Source: Nocardia acididurans
GTDB taxonomy: Bacteria > Actinomycetota > Actinomycetes > Mycobacteriales > Mycobacteriaceae
Length of the DNA stretch: 64,000 nucleotides
Direction of reading: 5' to 3'
Assembly (NCBI RefSeq): GCF_016741815.1
Contig: NZ_JAERRJ010000001.1
Span: forward strand, 744,001-808,000
A model generated the notes under the pieces. That model worked only from the letters and a program-made list of their open reading frames with translations, made no database searches and had not been told where the DNA came from. The position numbers and the translations under genes were made by a program. Below are positions 8,384 to 15,477 of this stretch, piece after piece. How positions within the stretch are numbered: the stretch's first letter is position 1; the number at the start of each line of letters is the position of its first letter.

Positions 8384-8438
8384 ATGTATTTTCGCAGGTA
8401 GACCCGTGTTTAGGCCCCTGATCAGGGTCGCTAGAAGA

Positions 8439-8462
8439 GTTCAAATCCCTCCGCCACCGCCA
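8439..8462 (+). other. Right attachment site: 3' fragment of a tRNA gene (probably tRNA-Ser)
   Basis: The 24 bases read as a tRNA T-loop (GTTCAAATC) followed by the 3' half of the T-stem, the acceptor strand CGCCACC, discriminator G and an encoded CCA. Acceptor CGCCACC-G-CCA fits actinobacterial tRNA-Ser starting GGTGGCG. The bases just upstream cannot form the T-stem, so this is only the displaced 3' end, as expected when an element integrates into a tRNA gene. The intact copy should lie left of position 1, beyond the integrase. Confidence 0.7.
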
Positions 8463-8463
8463 A

Positions 8464-8495
8464 AGCCCTCCACCTGTCCACACAGGTGGAGGGCT
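8464..8495 (+). terminator. Displaced tRNA terminator
   Basis: A perfect 14-bp stem (AGCCCTCCACCTGT) with loop CCAC followed by ATTTCTTT, starting two bases after the tRNA fragment's CCA. This is a textbook intrinsic terminator and was presumably that of the target tRNA gene before integration. Confidence 0.88.
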
Positions 8496-8924
8496 ATTTC
8501 TTTGCTCTGCTGTGCAGGCTGAAGATTGCGAGCGCGTTGATGATCCTGGGCGGGCGCAGCGTGGTCAGTGATGAAGATTTGGGCATTGGCGGGGCGGGTG
8601 ATGGTCAGCACCGCGACCCGCGCTGGCGTGCACGCAGCCCTCAGCACCCAAGCCGCGCAGGCGAATCGGTCCAAGGCCATAGCGCCAGTGGAACGTGAGG
8701 AAGCGGGCGACGACCACAGGCGTAGCAATCGGCGAACGCTGCGGTGAACCTTCTGCGCCGCAAAGACGTTGCACTGACGACGCAGGCCAACTGCATCATC
8801 CTGCGGGCGCGATGAACGGTTGTTCCGGGGGTCGTCCTGAAATGCAGAAGGGCAACGGGTTCCGCTGCTTACGGTCCGATCATCGGTGTACCTCCTCCCT
8901 GCGGTTCCCGAGCATCGAAAGTGG
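8496..8924. other. Gene-free stretch after the attachment site
   Basis: About 430 bases in which no frame on either strand has both a ribosome site and recognisable protein content. It may be decayed accessory DNA; I see no repeats or insertion-sequence ends. Confidence 0.5.
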
Positions 8925-9131
8925 CTAATATGCTGTGCTGCAACCTATTGCGAGCTCGACGTAATCGAGACGCGAGTCTTCGGGATTCGTCGCGACTGTT
9001 GCGAGCACGTCACCGGCCTGCGTGGTCGAGGTGTCGGGCGTATCGGTCAGGAAGGCGATCCCGATCGAATGGCCGAACGTCGGGCACGAGTAGTACGCGG
9101 TGTAGAGGCAAGCGCCCGTGTTGGTGCGCAC
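8925..9131 (-). CDS. Small hypothetical protein
   Basis: A possible 68-residue protein from a GTG at 9131, six bases after the stop of the resolvase-like gene on the same strand. It is rich in Thr and small residues (LTDTPDTSTTQAGDVLATV) and matches no family I know. There is no clear ribosome site, so it would depend on coupling to the upstream genes. Confidence 0.4.
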   Translation of the reverse strand: MRTNTGACLYTAYYSCPTFGHSIGIAFLTDTPDTSTTQAGDVLATVATNPEDSRLDYVELAIGCSTAY

Positions 9132-9137
9132 CGCGCA

Positions 9138-9497
9138 TCACGCCCTGCCCGCCTGCGTGGGCGGTGAGTCCGGCCATGGTGGCGTATTGCGCCGGGCGTA
9201 GGACTCTTCCGGCGTCACGGTCACCACGTCCATCCGTCGAATCAGATCGACAGGGATCTCTCCGCCCTCGAAATGCGCTGCGCTCGGCACGATTACCGCC
9301 TCGGCGTCCAGGCGGGTTACCTGTGCCTTCAGGCGGGCCAACGGTGGCCGCTGGAACCGAGGATCGTAGATCACCATGTCGGCGAAGTCCAAGCCGAGCT
9401 CGGCGGCAACCTTCCGGATCTGGGCCTGGTCCCACAGCAACCCCAACCCGGACACATCAACCCGTGCGTAACCCACACACGTTGCCTTGTAACGCAT
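9138..9497 (-). CDS. Resolvase-fold protein, paralogue of the one at 7967
   Basis: A 119-residue protein: CVGYARVDVSGLGLLWDQAQ at the N-terminus, then EAVIVPSAAHFEGGEIP and DVVTVTPEESYARR. The motif YARVS of serine recombinases is YARVD here, so the nucleophile is missing, as in its relative across the attachment site. Its start overlaps the stop of the preceding small gene (TAATG), indicating an operon. GGGGG upstream can serve as ribosome site. Function unknown; a DNA-cutting role is unlikely. Confidence 0.75.
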   Translation of the reverse strand: MRYKATCVGYARVDVSGLGLLWDQAQIRKVAAELGLDFADMVIYDPRFQRPPLARLKAQVTRLDAEAVIVPSAAHFEGGEIPVDLIRRMDVVTVTPEESYARRNTPPWPDSPPTQAGRA

Positions 9498-9682
9498 TAC
9501 GCCCCCAGCTGTTCGTCGGAGTCGTGGTTCGGGAACTGCGAGGAGACAGGGGGCTGCGGAGGAGATTCGAGCGGCACGGGCAACCGGGATTCGATGTAGA
9601 CGCTGCCTGGGTTGCCGTCGCCGTAGTCGTTGGTTTCCAGCCAGCCGCCGGGGAAGCTATAGATCCTTGTTCGCTCGGTCAT
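9497..9682 (-). CDS. Small hypothetical protein, first gene of a three-gene unit
   Basis: A 61-residue protein (TERTRIYSFPGGWLETNDYG, then a Pro-rich tail). ATG at 9682 follows GAGGGG; its TAA overlaps the ATG of the resolvase-like gene. The conserved-looking N-terminus and overlap support a real gene. No domain recognised. Confidence 0.6.
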   Translation of the reverse strand: MTERTRIYSFPGGWLETNDYGDGNPGSVYIESRLPVPLESPPQPPVSSQFPNHDSDEQLGA

Positions 9683-9853
9683 ATCAGCCCCTCGTCCTTG
9701 GTGAAGTTGTCCGGGATCGGGACGACTGCACCGACCCCGAAGGCCACACCTGAAGGTAGGGACAGCGCCGGGACGCTAGAACTGTGTCAAGGACGCTTCC
9801 GTGGACAATTCAAACGTCACGCATGTCTGCGAAATGCGCCGTAGGGTTCCGGT

Positions 9854-10623
9854 ATGACTCAGCAGCGCCTGGAGTCCGCGATGCTCCGAGCAGGATTCGA
9901 CTCGGCTCGGTTGGCTACTGCGGTCAAAGTGGATGTGAAGACCGTGAATCGCTGGCTTGCCGGACGGGTACCCCATCGGCGTACACGGCTCGAGGTGGCC
10001 CTGACTCTCGGCGAAACCGAAGAATCGTTGTGGCCGTCTTCGCGGCCGGACATTCAAGCAGGGACACCGGCGACCCCTGAGGTTTTGGGTGCCTACGCGC
10101 ACCGAGCGGATATACCCAACGATCTGTGGACTTCGTTGCTGCACAGGGCAACTGAGCGAATAGACATCCTCGGCTACGCGTATCCGTTCGTGTTCGAATT
10201 GCTGCCCAACGCTTCGGAGGTGATCGCGGCCAAGACTCAGGCCGGGTGCGTGGTCAGGCTGGGATTCGCAGACCCTGATTGCCCTCACGTCGGGAACGAG
10301 ACTCCCTGGAGCAGATGGGCGGCACCCTCCCCGGCCGCATACGCAACGCCCTGTCCATGCTGGGACCGTTGGCCGACACCCCAGGGTGCTCTATCGGACT
10401 GCACACAGCGCACCTGTACAACTCGGTGTTCCGGTTCGACTCGGAGATGATCGTCACCCCGTACCTGTTCAGGGCGCGCGGCTACCAGCACACCGCGATG
10501 CATCTGCGGCGCTTGTCTCCGCACGGAATATTCGAGTCTTTCGCCGACCAGTTCGAACAGATATGGGGAACCGTAACCCCGTACCCGACAACGCAAGGAT
10601 TCCACAATGGGCTCACGGCGTGA
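9854..10623 (+). pseudogene. Frameshifted XRE regulator upstream of a NUDIX gene
   Basis: The ATG at 9854 begins an XRE protein (ESAMLRAGFDSARLATAVKV, VKTVNRWLAGRVPHRRTR) whose frame is good up to LGFADPDCPHVG at about 10293. The family sequence then continues in another frame (RERDSLEQMGGTLPGRIRNA ... IWGTVTPYPTTQG) up to 10623. One base missing in the GGG at 10292-10294 explains it. Joined, the protein would be about 255 residues: an N-terminal helix-turn-helix and a C-terminal domain with FRFDSEMIVTPYLF. It may be a true pseudogene or a sequencing error. The reading end overlaps the NUDIX start by 17 bases, consistent with an operon. Confidence 0.8.
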
Positions 10624-11080
10624 CTACTACGAAGACCCAGACGCACCCAAGGCGAACTCGCTGAAGCCTGGTGGCTCAGCGTTGGTGGTGGACGATGTCG
10701 GCCGAGTTCTGATGCAGCGCCGGGGAGATTCCGGCAACTGGTCTCTGCCTGGGGGAATCATGGAGATCGGGGAGACGCTCGAGCAGTGCGTTATCCGTGA
10801 GACCAAGGAAGAGACCGGGCTCGATATCGAAATTACTCGACTGCTCGGAATCTACACGGACCCAGCACATGTCATCGAATACGCCGATGGTGAGATACGG
10901 CAGGAATTCGCCATCACCTACTACGGCCGGGTGATCGGCGGTGAGATCGAAGTAAGTGATGAGTCCACTGCTGTTCGATTCATCAGCATGGGCGAGCTGT
11001 CGGAACTACCAGTGCATCCCACAGTCCGGCTCAGGCTTCAGCACCATCTCGAACAGCGCACACAGCCATACCTTGGCTAG
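10607..11080 (+). CDS. NUDIX hydrolase
   Basis: A 157-residue pyrophosphohydrolase. The Nudix box GX5EX7REUXEEXGU is complete at residues 50-72 (GGIMEIGETLEQ...RETKEETGL). The substrate is not predictable; family members cleave nucleoside diphosphates linked to another group. The start lies within the end of the frameshifted XRE regulator gene, so the two probably formed one unit in which the regulator and enzyme work together, a pairing common in actinomycetes. Confidence 0.93.
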   Translation: MGSRRDYYEDPDAPKANSLKPGGSALVVDDVGRVLMQRRGDSGNWSLPGGIMEIGETLEQCVIRETKEETGLDIEITRLLGIYTDPAHVIEYADGEIRQEFAITYYGRVIGGEIEVSDESTAVRFISMGELSELPVHPTVRLRLQHHLEQRTQPYLG

Positions 11081-11141
11081 TCACGTGGAGAGGGTCACGC
11101 TCGGTGGAGACCCGGAGGGCGATTGAATCCACCCGGGTTTC

Positions 11142-11699
11142 ATGCGCATCGGCGGTGAAACCTTGGACCGCCTGGAAGCGGCGGTGGTCTTGGGGGCTGG
11201 TGGGACGTTCACCGCGACTGCTTTGACGGAGCGGGCGAAGTGGCGGCGGAGTCAGGACGCTCGGTGGGATGACAAGCGGTTGGCGGTGTACAGCGAGTAC
11301 GCGACTGCGCTGAAGGAGTGCATGGATCTCGCATTTCGTTTGGCGGCGGCCCGGGGCTATCCTGCGGTTGCCCTGCCGATCGATATCGATACTGGATTGC
11401 AGGCGTTGGCCGACGCCGAGACTACGAAGACCATCAAGTGGGAGGCTGTGCTTCTGCTGGGTTCTCCACAGGCGGTGTCGGCGGCTCGGGAATGGAACAG
11501 GGCCGCGTGGGAGCTCGGCTGGGCTGCGAAGGGGCACGCGGTCGAGCATGCGGATTACACCCGGCTGTATGCAGAGACAGGGCGCAGGCGCAATGCGTTC
11601 TACGAAGCGGCTCGGGCGGATCTCGGTGTTCGGAGCGGTGAACTGCCGCCTGGGGATCAGCCCTGGCAGTTGCCGGGGGCGGGTTCGCCTACCTCATGA
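11142..11699 (+). CDS. Hypothetical protein, possibly membrane-anchored
   Basis: A 185-residue protein. A weakly hydrophobic segment near residues 10-28 (LEAAVVLGAGGTFTATALTE) is followed by a basic stretch and RWDDKRLAVYSEYATALKEC, then helices to the end. This layout is like a family of actinobacterial proteins with one short membrane segment and a cytoplasmic helical domain. The ATG at 11142 is the first in frame; no strong ribosome site is seen. Function unknown. Confidence 0.6.
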   Translation: MRIGGETLDRLEAAVVLGAGGTFTATALTERAKWRRSQDARWDDKRLAVYSEYATALKECMDLAFRLAAARGYPAVALPIDIDTGLQALADAETTKTIKWEAVLLLGSPQAVSAAREWNRAAWELGWAAKGHAVEHADYTRLYAETGRRRNAFYEAARADLGVRSGELPPGDQPWQLPGAGSPTS

Positions 11700-11742
11700 A
11701 ACCCCTCGGCCCCCACTCGAATCGAGTGGGGGCCGAGGGGTT
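11700..11742. terminator. Bidirectional terminator
   Basis: A long perfect inverted repeat of about 20 bp (AACCCCTCGGCCCCCACTCG and its complement) between the convergent hypothetical gene and the MmpL transporter gene. Confidence 0.85.
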
Positions 11743-11770
11743 CGGTTGTGCGGGAAGGGGTTCGGCGGGG

Positions 11771-14071
11771 TCAGACGCCGACGGGTTCCTTCTCCAGTTC
11801 CACCGCGGGCTTCTGCTGGAGTTCGCGGAGTTTCGCGCCCTCGACGTCGATGTCGGGGAGGATGCGGTCGAGCCAGGCCGGCATCCACCAGGCCCACTTG
11901 CCCATGAGGACGAGGAGGGAGGGGATGAGGACCATGCGGACGATGAAGGCGTCGAAGAGGACGCCGGCTGCCAGGGCGAAGCCGAAGGACTTTGCGGTGG
12001 CGTCGGATTCGAGGATGAAGGAGCCGAAGACGGAGATCATGATGATCGCGGCGGAGGTCACGACGCGGGCGCCGTGGTGGTAGCCGGTGATCATGGCTTC
12101 CTTGGGGGACTTGCCGTGCACGAATTCCTCACGCATACGCGTGACCAGGAAGACCTGGTAGTCCATGGCGAGGCCGAATACCAAGCCGATCAACATGATC
12201 GGGAGGAAGCTGACCAGGGGGTGCGGGTCGGCGATCAGGCCGAGTGCGCCTTCCTGGAAGATCAGGACCGTCGCGCCGAAGGTGGCCGCCATGGAGAGCA
12301 GGAAGCCGAGGGCGGCGGTCAGCGGGACCAGGATCGAGCGGAAGACCAGGATCAGCAGCAGGAAGGCCGCACCGGCCACCAGGGCCAGGTAGGGAACGAT
12401 CTTGCTGAGCAGGACGTGGTCCACGTCGGCGTAGATGGCGGTGGTGCCGGTGATGCCGTACGCCATGCCCGGGTATTCCGAGGCCAGGCCGGATTCGGCG
12501 TCGCGCGCCTCACTGACCAGGTCCTTGGTGTCCTGGTTGTTGGGTCCGAACTTCGGTACGGCGTTGAGCATCGCGCCCGCGCCGTCCTGGCTGAACTGGG
12601 GTGCGGTCACGTAGTCCATACCGGAGTAGGACTCCAGCTTCGTACGCAGCGCGTTGGCGGCGTTCTCCCGCTGGTCCGGGGCGACGTCGGCCAGATCGGC
12701 GACCACCATGAGCACGCCGTTGCTGCCCTCACCGAAGCCTTCGGTGCGGATGTCGTACGCCTTGCGGACCGTGGTGTGCGTCGGCAGGCTGTCCTCGCCG
12801 GGCAGGCCCAGTTGCAGACCGGCGGCGGGGGCGGCGAGCAGGCCGAGCACGACCACGCTGAGACCCAGGGTGAGCGCGGGCGCCTTGGCGATCACGCGCG
12901 CGAAGCGGGTGCCGAGGGTCGTGGCGGTGTCGTCCTCGGGATCGTGCTTGGCGACCAGCGGCAGTTTCGGCTTGAACAGGAAGCGACCGAACGCGCCCAT
13001 CAGGGCGGGCATCAGCGTGATGGCGGTGAGCACCGCGAACGCGGCCGCGATGGCGCCGCCGAGGCCCATGAAGGTCATGAACTCGACGCCGACCACGCTG
13101 AGCGCGCCCAGCGCGATGATCACGGTCAGGCCGGCGAACACGACCGCCGAACCCGCGGTGCCGAGGGCGACGCCCGCGGCTTCCTCGGGTGAATCCTGAA
13201 CGCTCAGTTCGGATTTGTAGCGGGACACGATGAACAGCGCGTAGTCGATGGACAGCGCGATGCCGATCATGGACGCGAGGAAGGTGGTGAAGCTCGGCAC
13301 CTCGAGCACCGAGGTGCCGACGAAGATCAGCGAGGTGGCCGCGCCCAGGCCGATGATCGCGGTGAAGATCGGGACGAAGGAGGCGACGATCGCGCCGAAG
13401 GCGACCATCATGACCACCAGCGCCACCGCCATGCCGATCATCTCGGACTTGCCGCTGGGCTGTTCCTGCTTCTGCGCGATGGAACCGCTCATCTCGACGG
13501 TCAGTCCGCTGTCCCGCGCGACCTGCGCCGCGTCGTAGGCGGCGGTCCGGTTCTCCTCGGTGACGTCGTTGAACGAGGCGATGTTGAAGGGCACGCTGAG
13601 CACGGCGACGGTGTCGGGCGCGGTCTTGTTGAGCACGTTCAGCGGCGCCGAGGTGCACTTGGAGACATCGCGTTCCCCGCTGAGGCAGCCCATCTCACCG
13701 GTGGCGGTGACCGGATTCTGCAGCGGCTTCGCATGATCCACAATGCCGAGCTGGTCGAGCTTGCCGATGAACGCGTCGATCGCGGCGGTGTTCGCCTTGT
13801 CGGTCAGCTTCTGACCGGCGGGCGCCTGAATGACGTAGGTGCCGGTGACGGCCTCGAATTTGAAGGCTTCCGAGGCGCCCGGGAAATGCTTGTCGAGGAT
13901 TTCGTTGGCCCGCGCCGAGGGCAGTTCGGGCATGCTGAAGTCATTGCTCATCGGCTCCTTCAGCTGTGTCCCCAGGCCGCCGAGCAGCAGGAACAGCAGG
14001 AGCCAGACGGGAAGCACGATCCATTTGCGGCGGAACGCGAATTTGCCCCACCGGTAGAGGTATACGGACAC
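11771..14071 (-). CDS. MmpL/RND-family membrane transporter
   Basis: A 766-residue inner-membrane protein of the MMPL family, which exports lipids, siderophores or drugs using the proton gradient. Visible: a first membrane helix (WIVLPVWLLLFLLLGG), a large extracytoplasmic loop, then two sets of helices with the two family Asp-Tyr pairs (ALSIDYALFIVSRYKSE and LAMDYQVFLVTRMREE). I chose GTG at 14071 because AGGAG lies 9 bases upstream and the family N-terminus (YLYRWGKFAFRRKW) begins there. It diverges from a TetR regulator with a likely operator between them, so substrate-induced derepression is probable. Confidence 0.93.
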   Translation of the reverse strand: MSVYLYRWGKFAFRRKWIVLPVWLLLFLLLGGLGTQLKEPMSNDFSMPELPSARANEILDKHFPGASEAFKFEAVTGTYVIQAPAGQKLTDKANTAAIDAFIGKLDQLGIVDHAKPLQNPVTATGEMGCLSGERDVSKCTSAPLNVLNKTAPDTVAVLSVPFNIASFNDVTEENRTAAYDAAQVARDSGLTVEMSGSIAQKQEQPSGKSEMIGMAVALVVMMVAFGAIVASFVPIFTAIIGLGAATSLIFVGTSVLEVPSFTTFLASMIGIALSIDYALFIVSRYKSELSVQDSPEEAAGVALGTAGSAVVFAGLTVIIALGALSVVGVEFMTFMGLGGAIAAAFAVLTAITLMPALMGAFGRFLFKPKLPLVAKHDPEDDTATTLGTRFARVIAKAPALTLGLSVVVLGLLAAPAAGLQLGLPGEDSLPTHTTVRKAYDIRTEGFGEGSNGVLMVVADLADVAPDQRENAANALRTKLESYSGMDYVTAPQFSQDGAGAMLNAVPKFGPNNQDTKDLVSEARDAESGLASEYPGMAYGITGTTAIYADVDHVLLSKIVPYLALVAGAAFLLLILVFRSILVPLTAALGFLLSMAATFGATVLIFQEGALGLIADPHPLVSFLPIMLIGLVFGLAMDYQVFLVTRMREEFVHGKSPKEAMITGYHHGARVVTSAAIIMISVFGSFILESDATAKSFGFALAAGVLFDAFIVRMVLIPSLLVLMGKWAWWMPAWLDRILPDIDVEGAKLRELQQKPAVELEKEPVGV

Positions 14072-14176
14072 GAGGGGTTCTCCTGGCGATGGATTGTTCT
14101 GTGCGGGTGTTGAACGCGTAGACAGCCCTGCCGCGGGAGTCAGTCCTGCAACGCTCCCCGCCTCCACGATTTTCTG

Positions 14177-14202
14177 CCTACCGTGCGGTAGGTAGACTAC
14201 CG
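14177..14202. promoter_or_regulatory. Likely TetR operator between mmpL-type and tetR genes
   Basis: Three alternating half-sites: CTACCG, CGGTAG and CTACCG. The first two form the palindrome CCTACCGTGCGGTAGG at 14177-14192; the second and third form CGGTAGGTAGACTACCG. Location in the divergent promoter region fits autoregulation by the TetR protein encoded at 14279. Confidence 0.7.
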
Positions 14203-14278
14203 AGGCTAGAAGTGGAGGAACAACCTCGATTTAAGTGGTGTTGATCGCTTCCCCACAGTGTGGTGAGAGGATGACCCA

Positions 14279-14863
14279 ATGACCGGCCGAGCCGCCCCAG
14301 GAACAGTTGTCGCAGGTAGAAGCACAAAAGACGCGATTCGTGAAGCTGCGATCCAGCTGTTTTCCGCCAAGGGATTCGAGCAGAGCAGTTTGCGCGAGGT
14401 CGCGGATGCGGTGGGAATCACAAAAGCCTCGCTCTACTATCACTACGCCTCGAAGCTCGACCTGCTGGTGGCCATCATCGAGCCGATCTTCGATGACATG
14501 CGCGACATCGTGGACAGCCTCGACGGCCGTCCGCACACCCCGGAGAGCGTGCGCGAGGTTCTGACCACGCACCTGCGCGCGGGCCTGCATCATCGCGCGG
14601 CCGGCGTGCTGTGCATGCGCGACACCGTCGCCATCGTGAATGCCCTGGGCAACAACCGCTATCCGGACATGCTGGATATGCACCGCCGCATGGTCGAGTG
14701 GCTGGCCGGCCCCGGCGCGGACGACGAGGGCTATTTGCGCGCGGCCGCCGCCATGCAGATTCTGAGCGTCGCGCTCACCTCGCAGGAGCACATGCCGGAT
14801 ACGGACGAGAACCTGGTCGAGGCGGTTCTGCTGGATGCCGCGCTGGGCGTGCTGTCGCGATAA
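14279..14863 (+). CDS. TetR-family repressor
   Basis: A 194-residue regulator. Residues 15-62 hold the TetR helix-turn-helix (IQLFSAKGFEQSSLREVADA, VGITKASLYYHYASK); the rest is the helical ligand-binding domain. The ATG at 14279 follows GAGAGG. It is divergent from the MmpL transporter and probably represses it through the palindrome at 14177-14202. A Rrf2 regulator follows 37 bases later and may be co-transcribed. The ligand is unknown. Confidence 0.93.
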   Translation: MTGRAAPGTVVAGRSTKDAIREAAIQLFSAKGFEQSSLREVADAVGITKASLYYHYASKLDLLVAIIEPIFDDMRDIVDSLDGRPHTPESVREVLTTHLRAGLHHRAAGVLCMRDTVAIVNALGNNRYPDMLDMHRRMVEWLAGPGADDEGYLRAAAAMQILSVALTSQEHMPDTDENLVEAVLLDAALGVLSR

Positions 14864-14900
14864 GGTTTCGTTTCACGGCCGCCGAGATCAGGAGTTTCCA

Positions 14901-15416
14901 GTGCACATCACCGCGAAGATCGATTACGCGGTGCGCACCCTGGTCGAGATCGCCAAGGCGCAACCGGATTCGGTGAAGGCCGACGCCATCGTCGTGGCAC
15001 AGGACATTCCGCCCAAAGTTCTCGAATCGGTTGTCGCGGATCTGCGTAAGGGCGGCCTGGTCACCAGCCGCCGCGGCCCCGACGGCGGCTACCGCCTGGC
15101 CCGCCCGGCCACCGACATCAGCATCGCCGACGTGATCCGCGCCGTGGAGGGCCCGCTCGCCTCGGTCCGCGGCCAGCGCCCCGAGGACGTGCACTACGCG
15201 GGCGCGGCCGAACCCCTGCAGCGGGTGTGGATCGGCCTGCGCGTGAACATCCGCTCGGTACTGGAACGCGTCTCCGTCGCCGATATCGCCCACGATCTGC
15301 TCCCGTCCTTCCTGGACGAATTGCTGCACGATCCGGACGCCTGGACACGCCGCCCCCGCCCGGCGGGCTCGCAGGCCGCCACGCAATGGCTGGACCTGGA
15401 CCAACCCGACATCTGA
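14901..15416 (+). CDS. Rrf2-family regulator without cluster cysteines
   Basis: A 171-residue winged-helix regulator: HITAKIDYAVRTLVEIAKAQ, then DLRKGGLVTSRRGPDGGYRL (wing) and ADVIRAVEGPLASVRG, all typical of Rrf2. GTG at 14901 follows CAGGAG. It contains no cysteine at all, so it cannot bind an Fe-S cluster like IscR or NsrR; CymR, a cysteine-metabolism regulator, is a known Rrf2 protein that also lacks a cluster. Its target is not evident; the ABC exporter pair just downstream is a candidate. Confidence 0.9.
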   Translation: MHITAKIDYAVRTLVEIAKAQPDSVKADAIVVAQDIPPKVLESVVADLRKGGLVTSRRGPDGGYRLARPATDISIADVIRAVEGPLASVRGQRPEDVHYAGAAEPLQRVWIGLRVNIRSVLERVSVADIAHDLLPSFLDELLHDPDAWTRRPRPAGSQAATQWLDLDQPDI

Positions 15417-15477
15417 AAAGGAAAGCTTCAAATTCGGCGTACGGGCGGTAACCCTCGGGCGGTAGCCTGCGAGCACC

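Noticed and set aside
8441..8774. Minus-strand frames of 95 and 69 codons after the att site
   Set aside because: They overlap the terminator and tRNA fragment or lack ribosome sites, and show no recognisable protein content.
11696..13192. A 498-codon plus-strand frame opposite the MmpL gene
   Set aside because: Low-complexity Glu/Gly/Asp/His shadow; the minus strand carries the MMPL membrane protein with both Asp-Tyr pairs.
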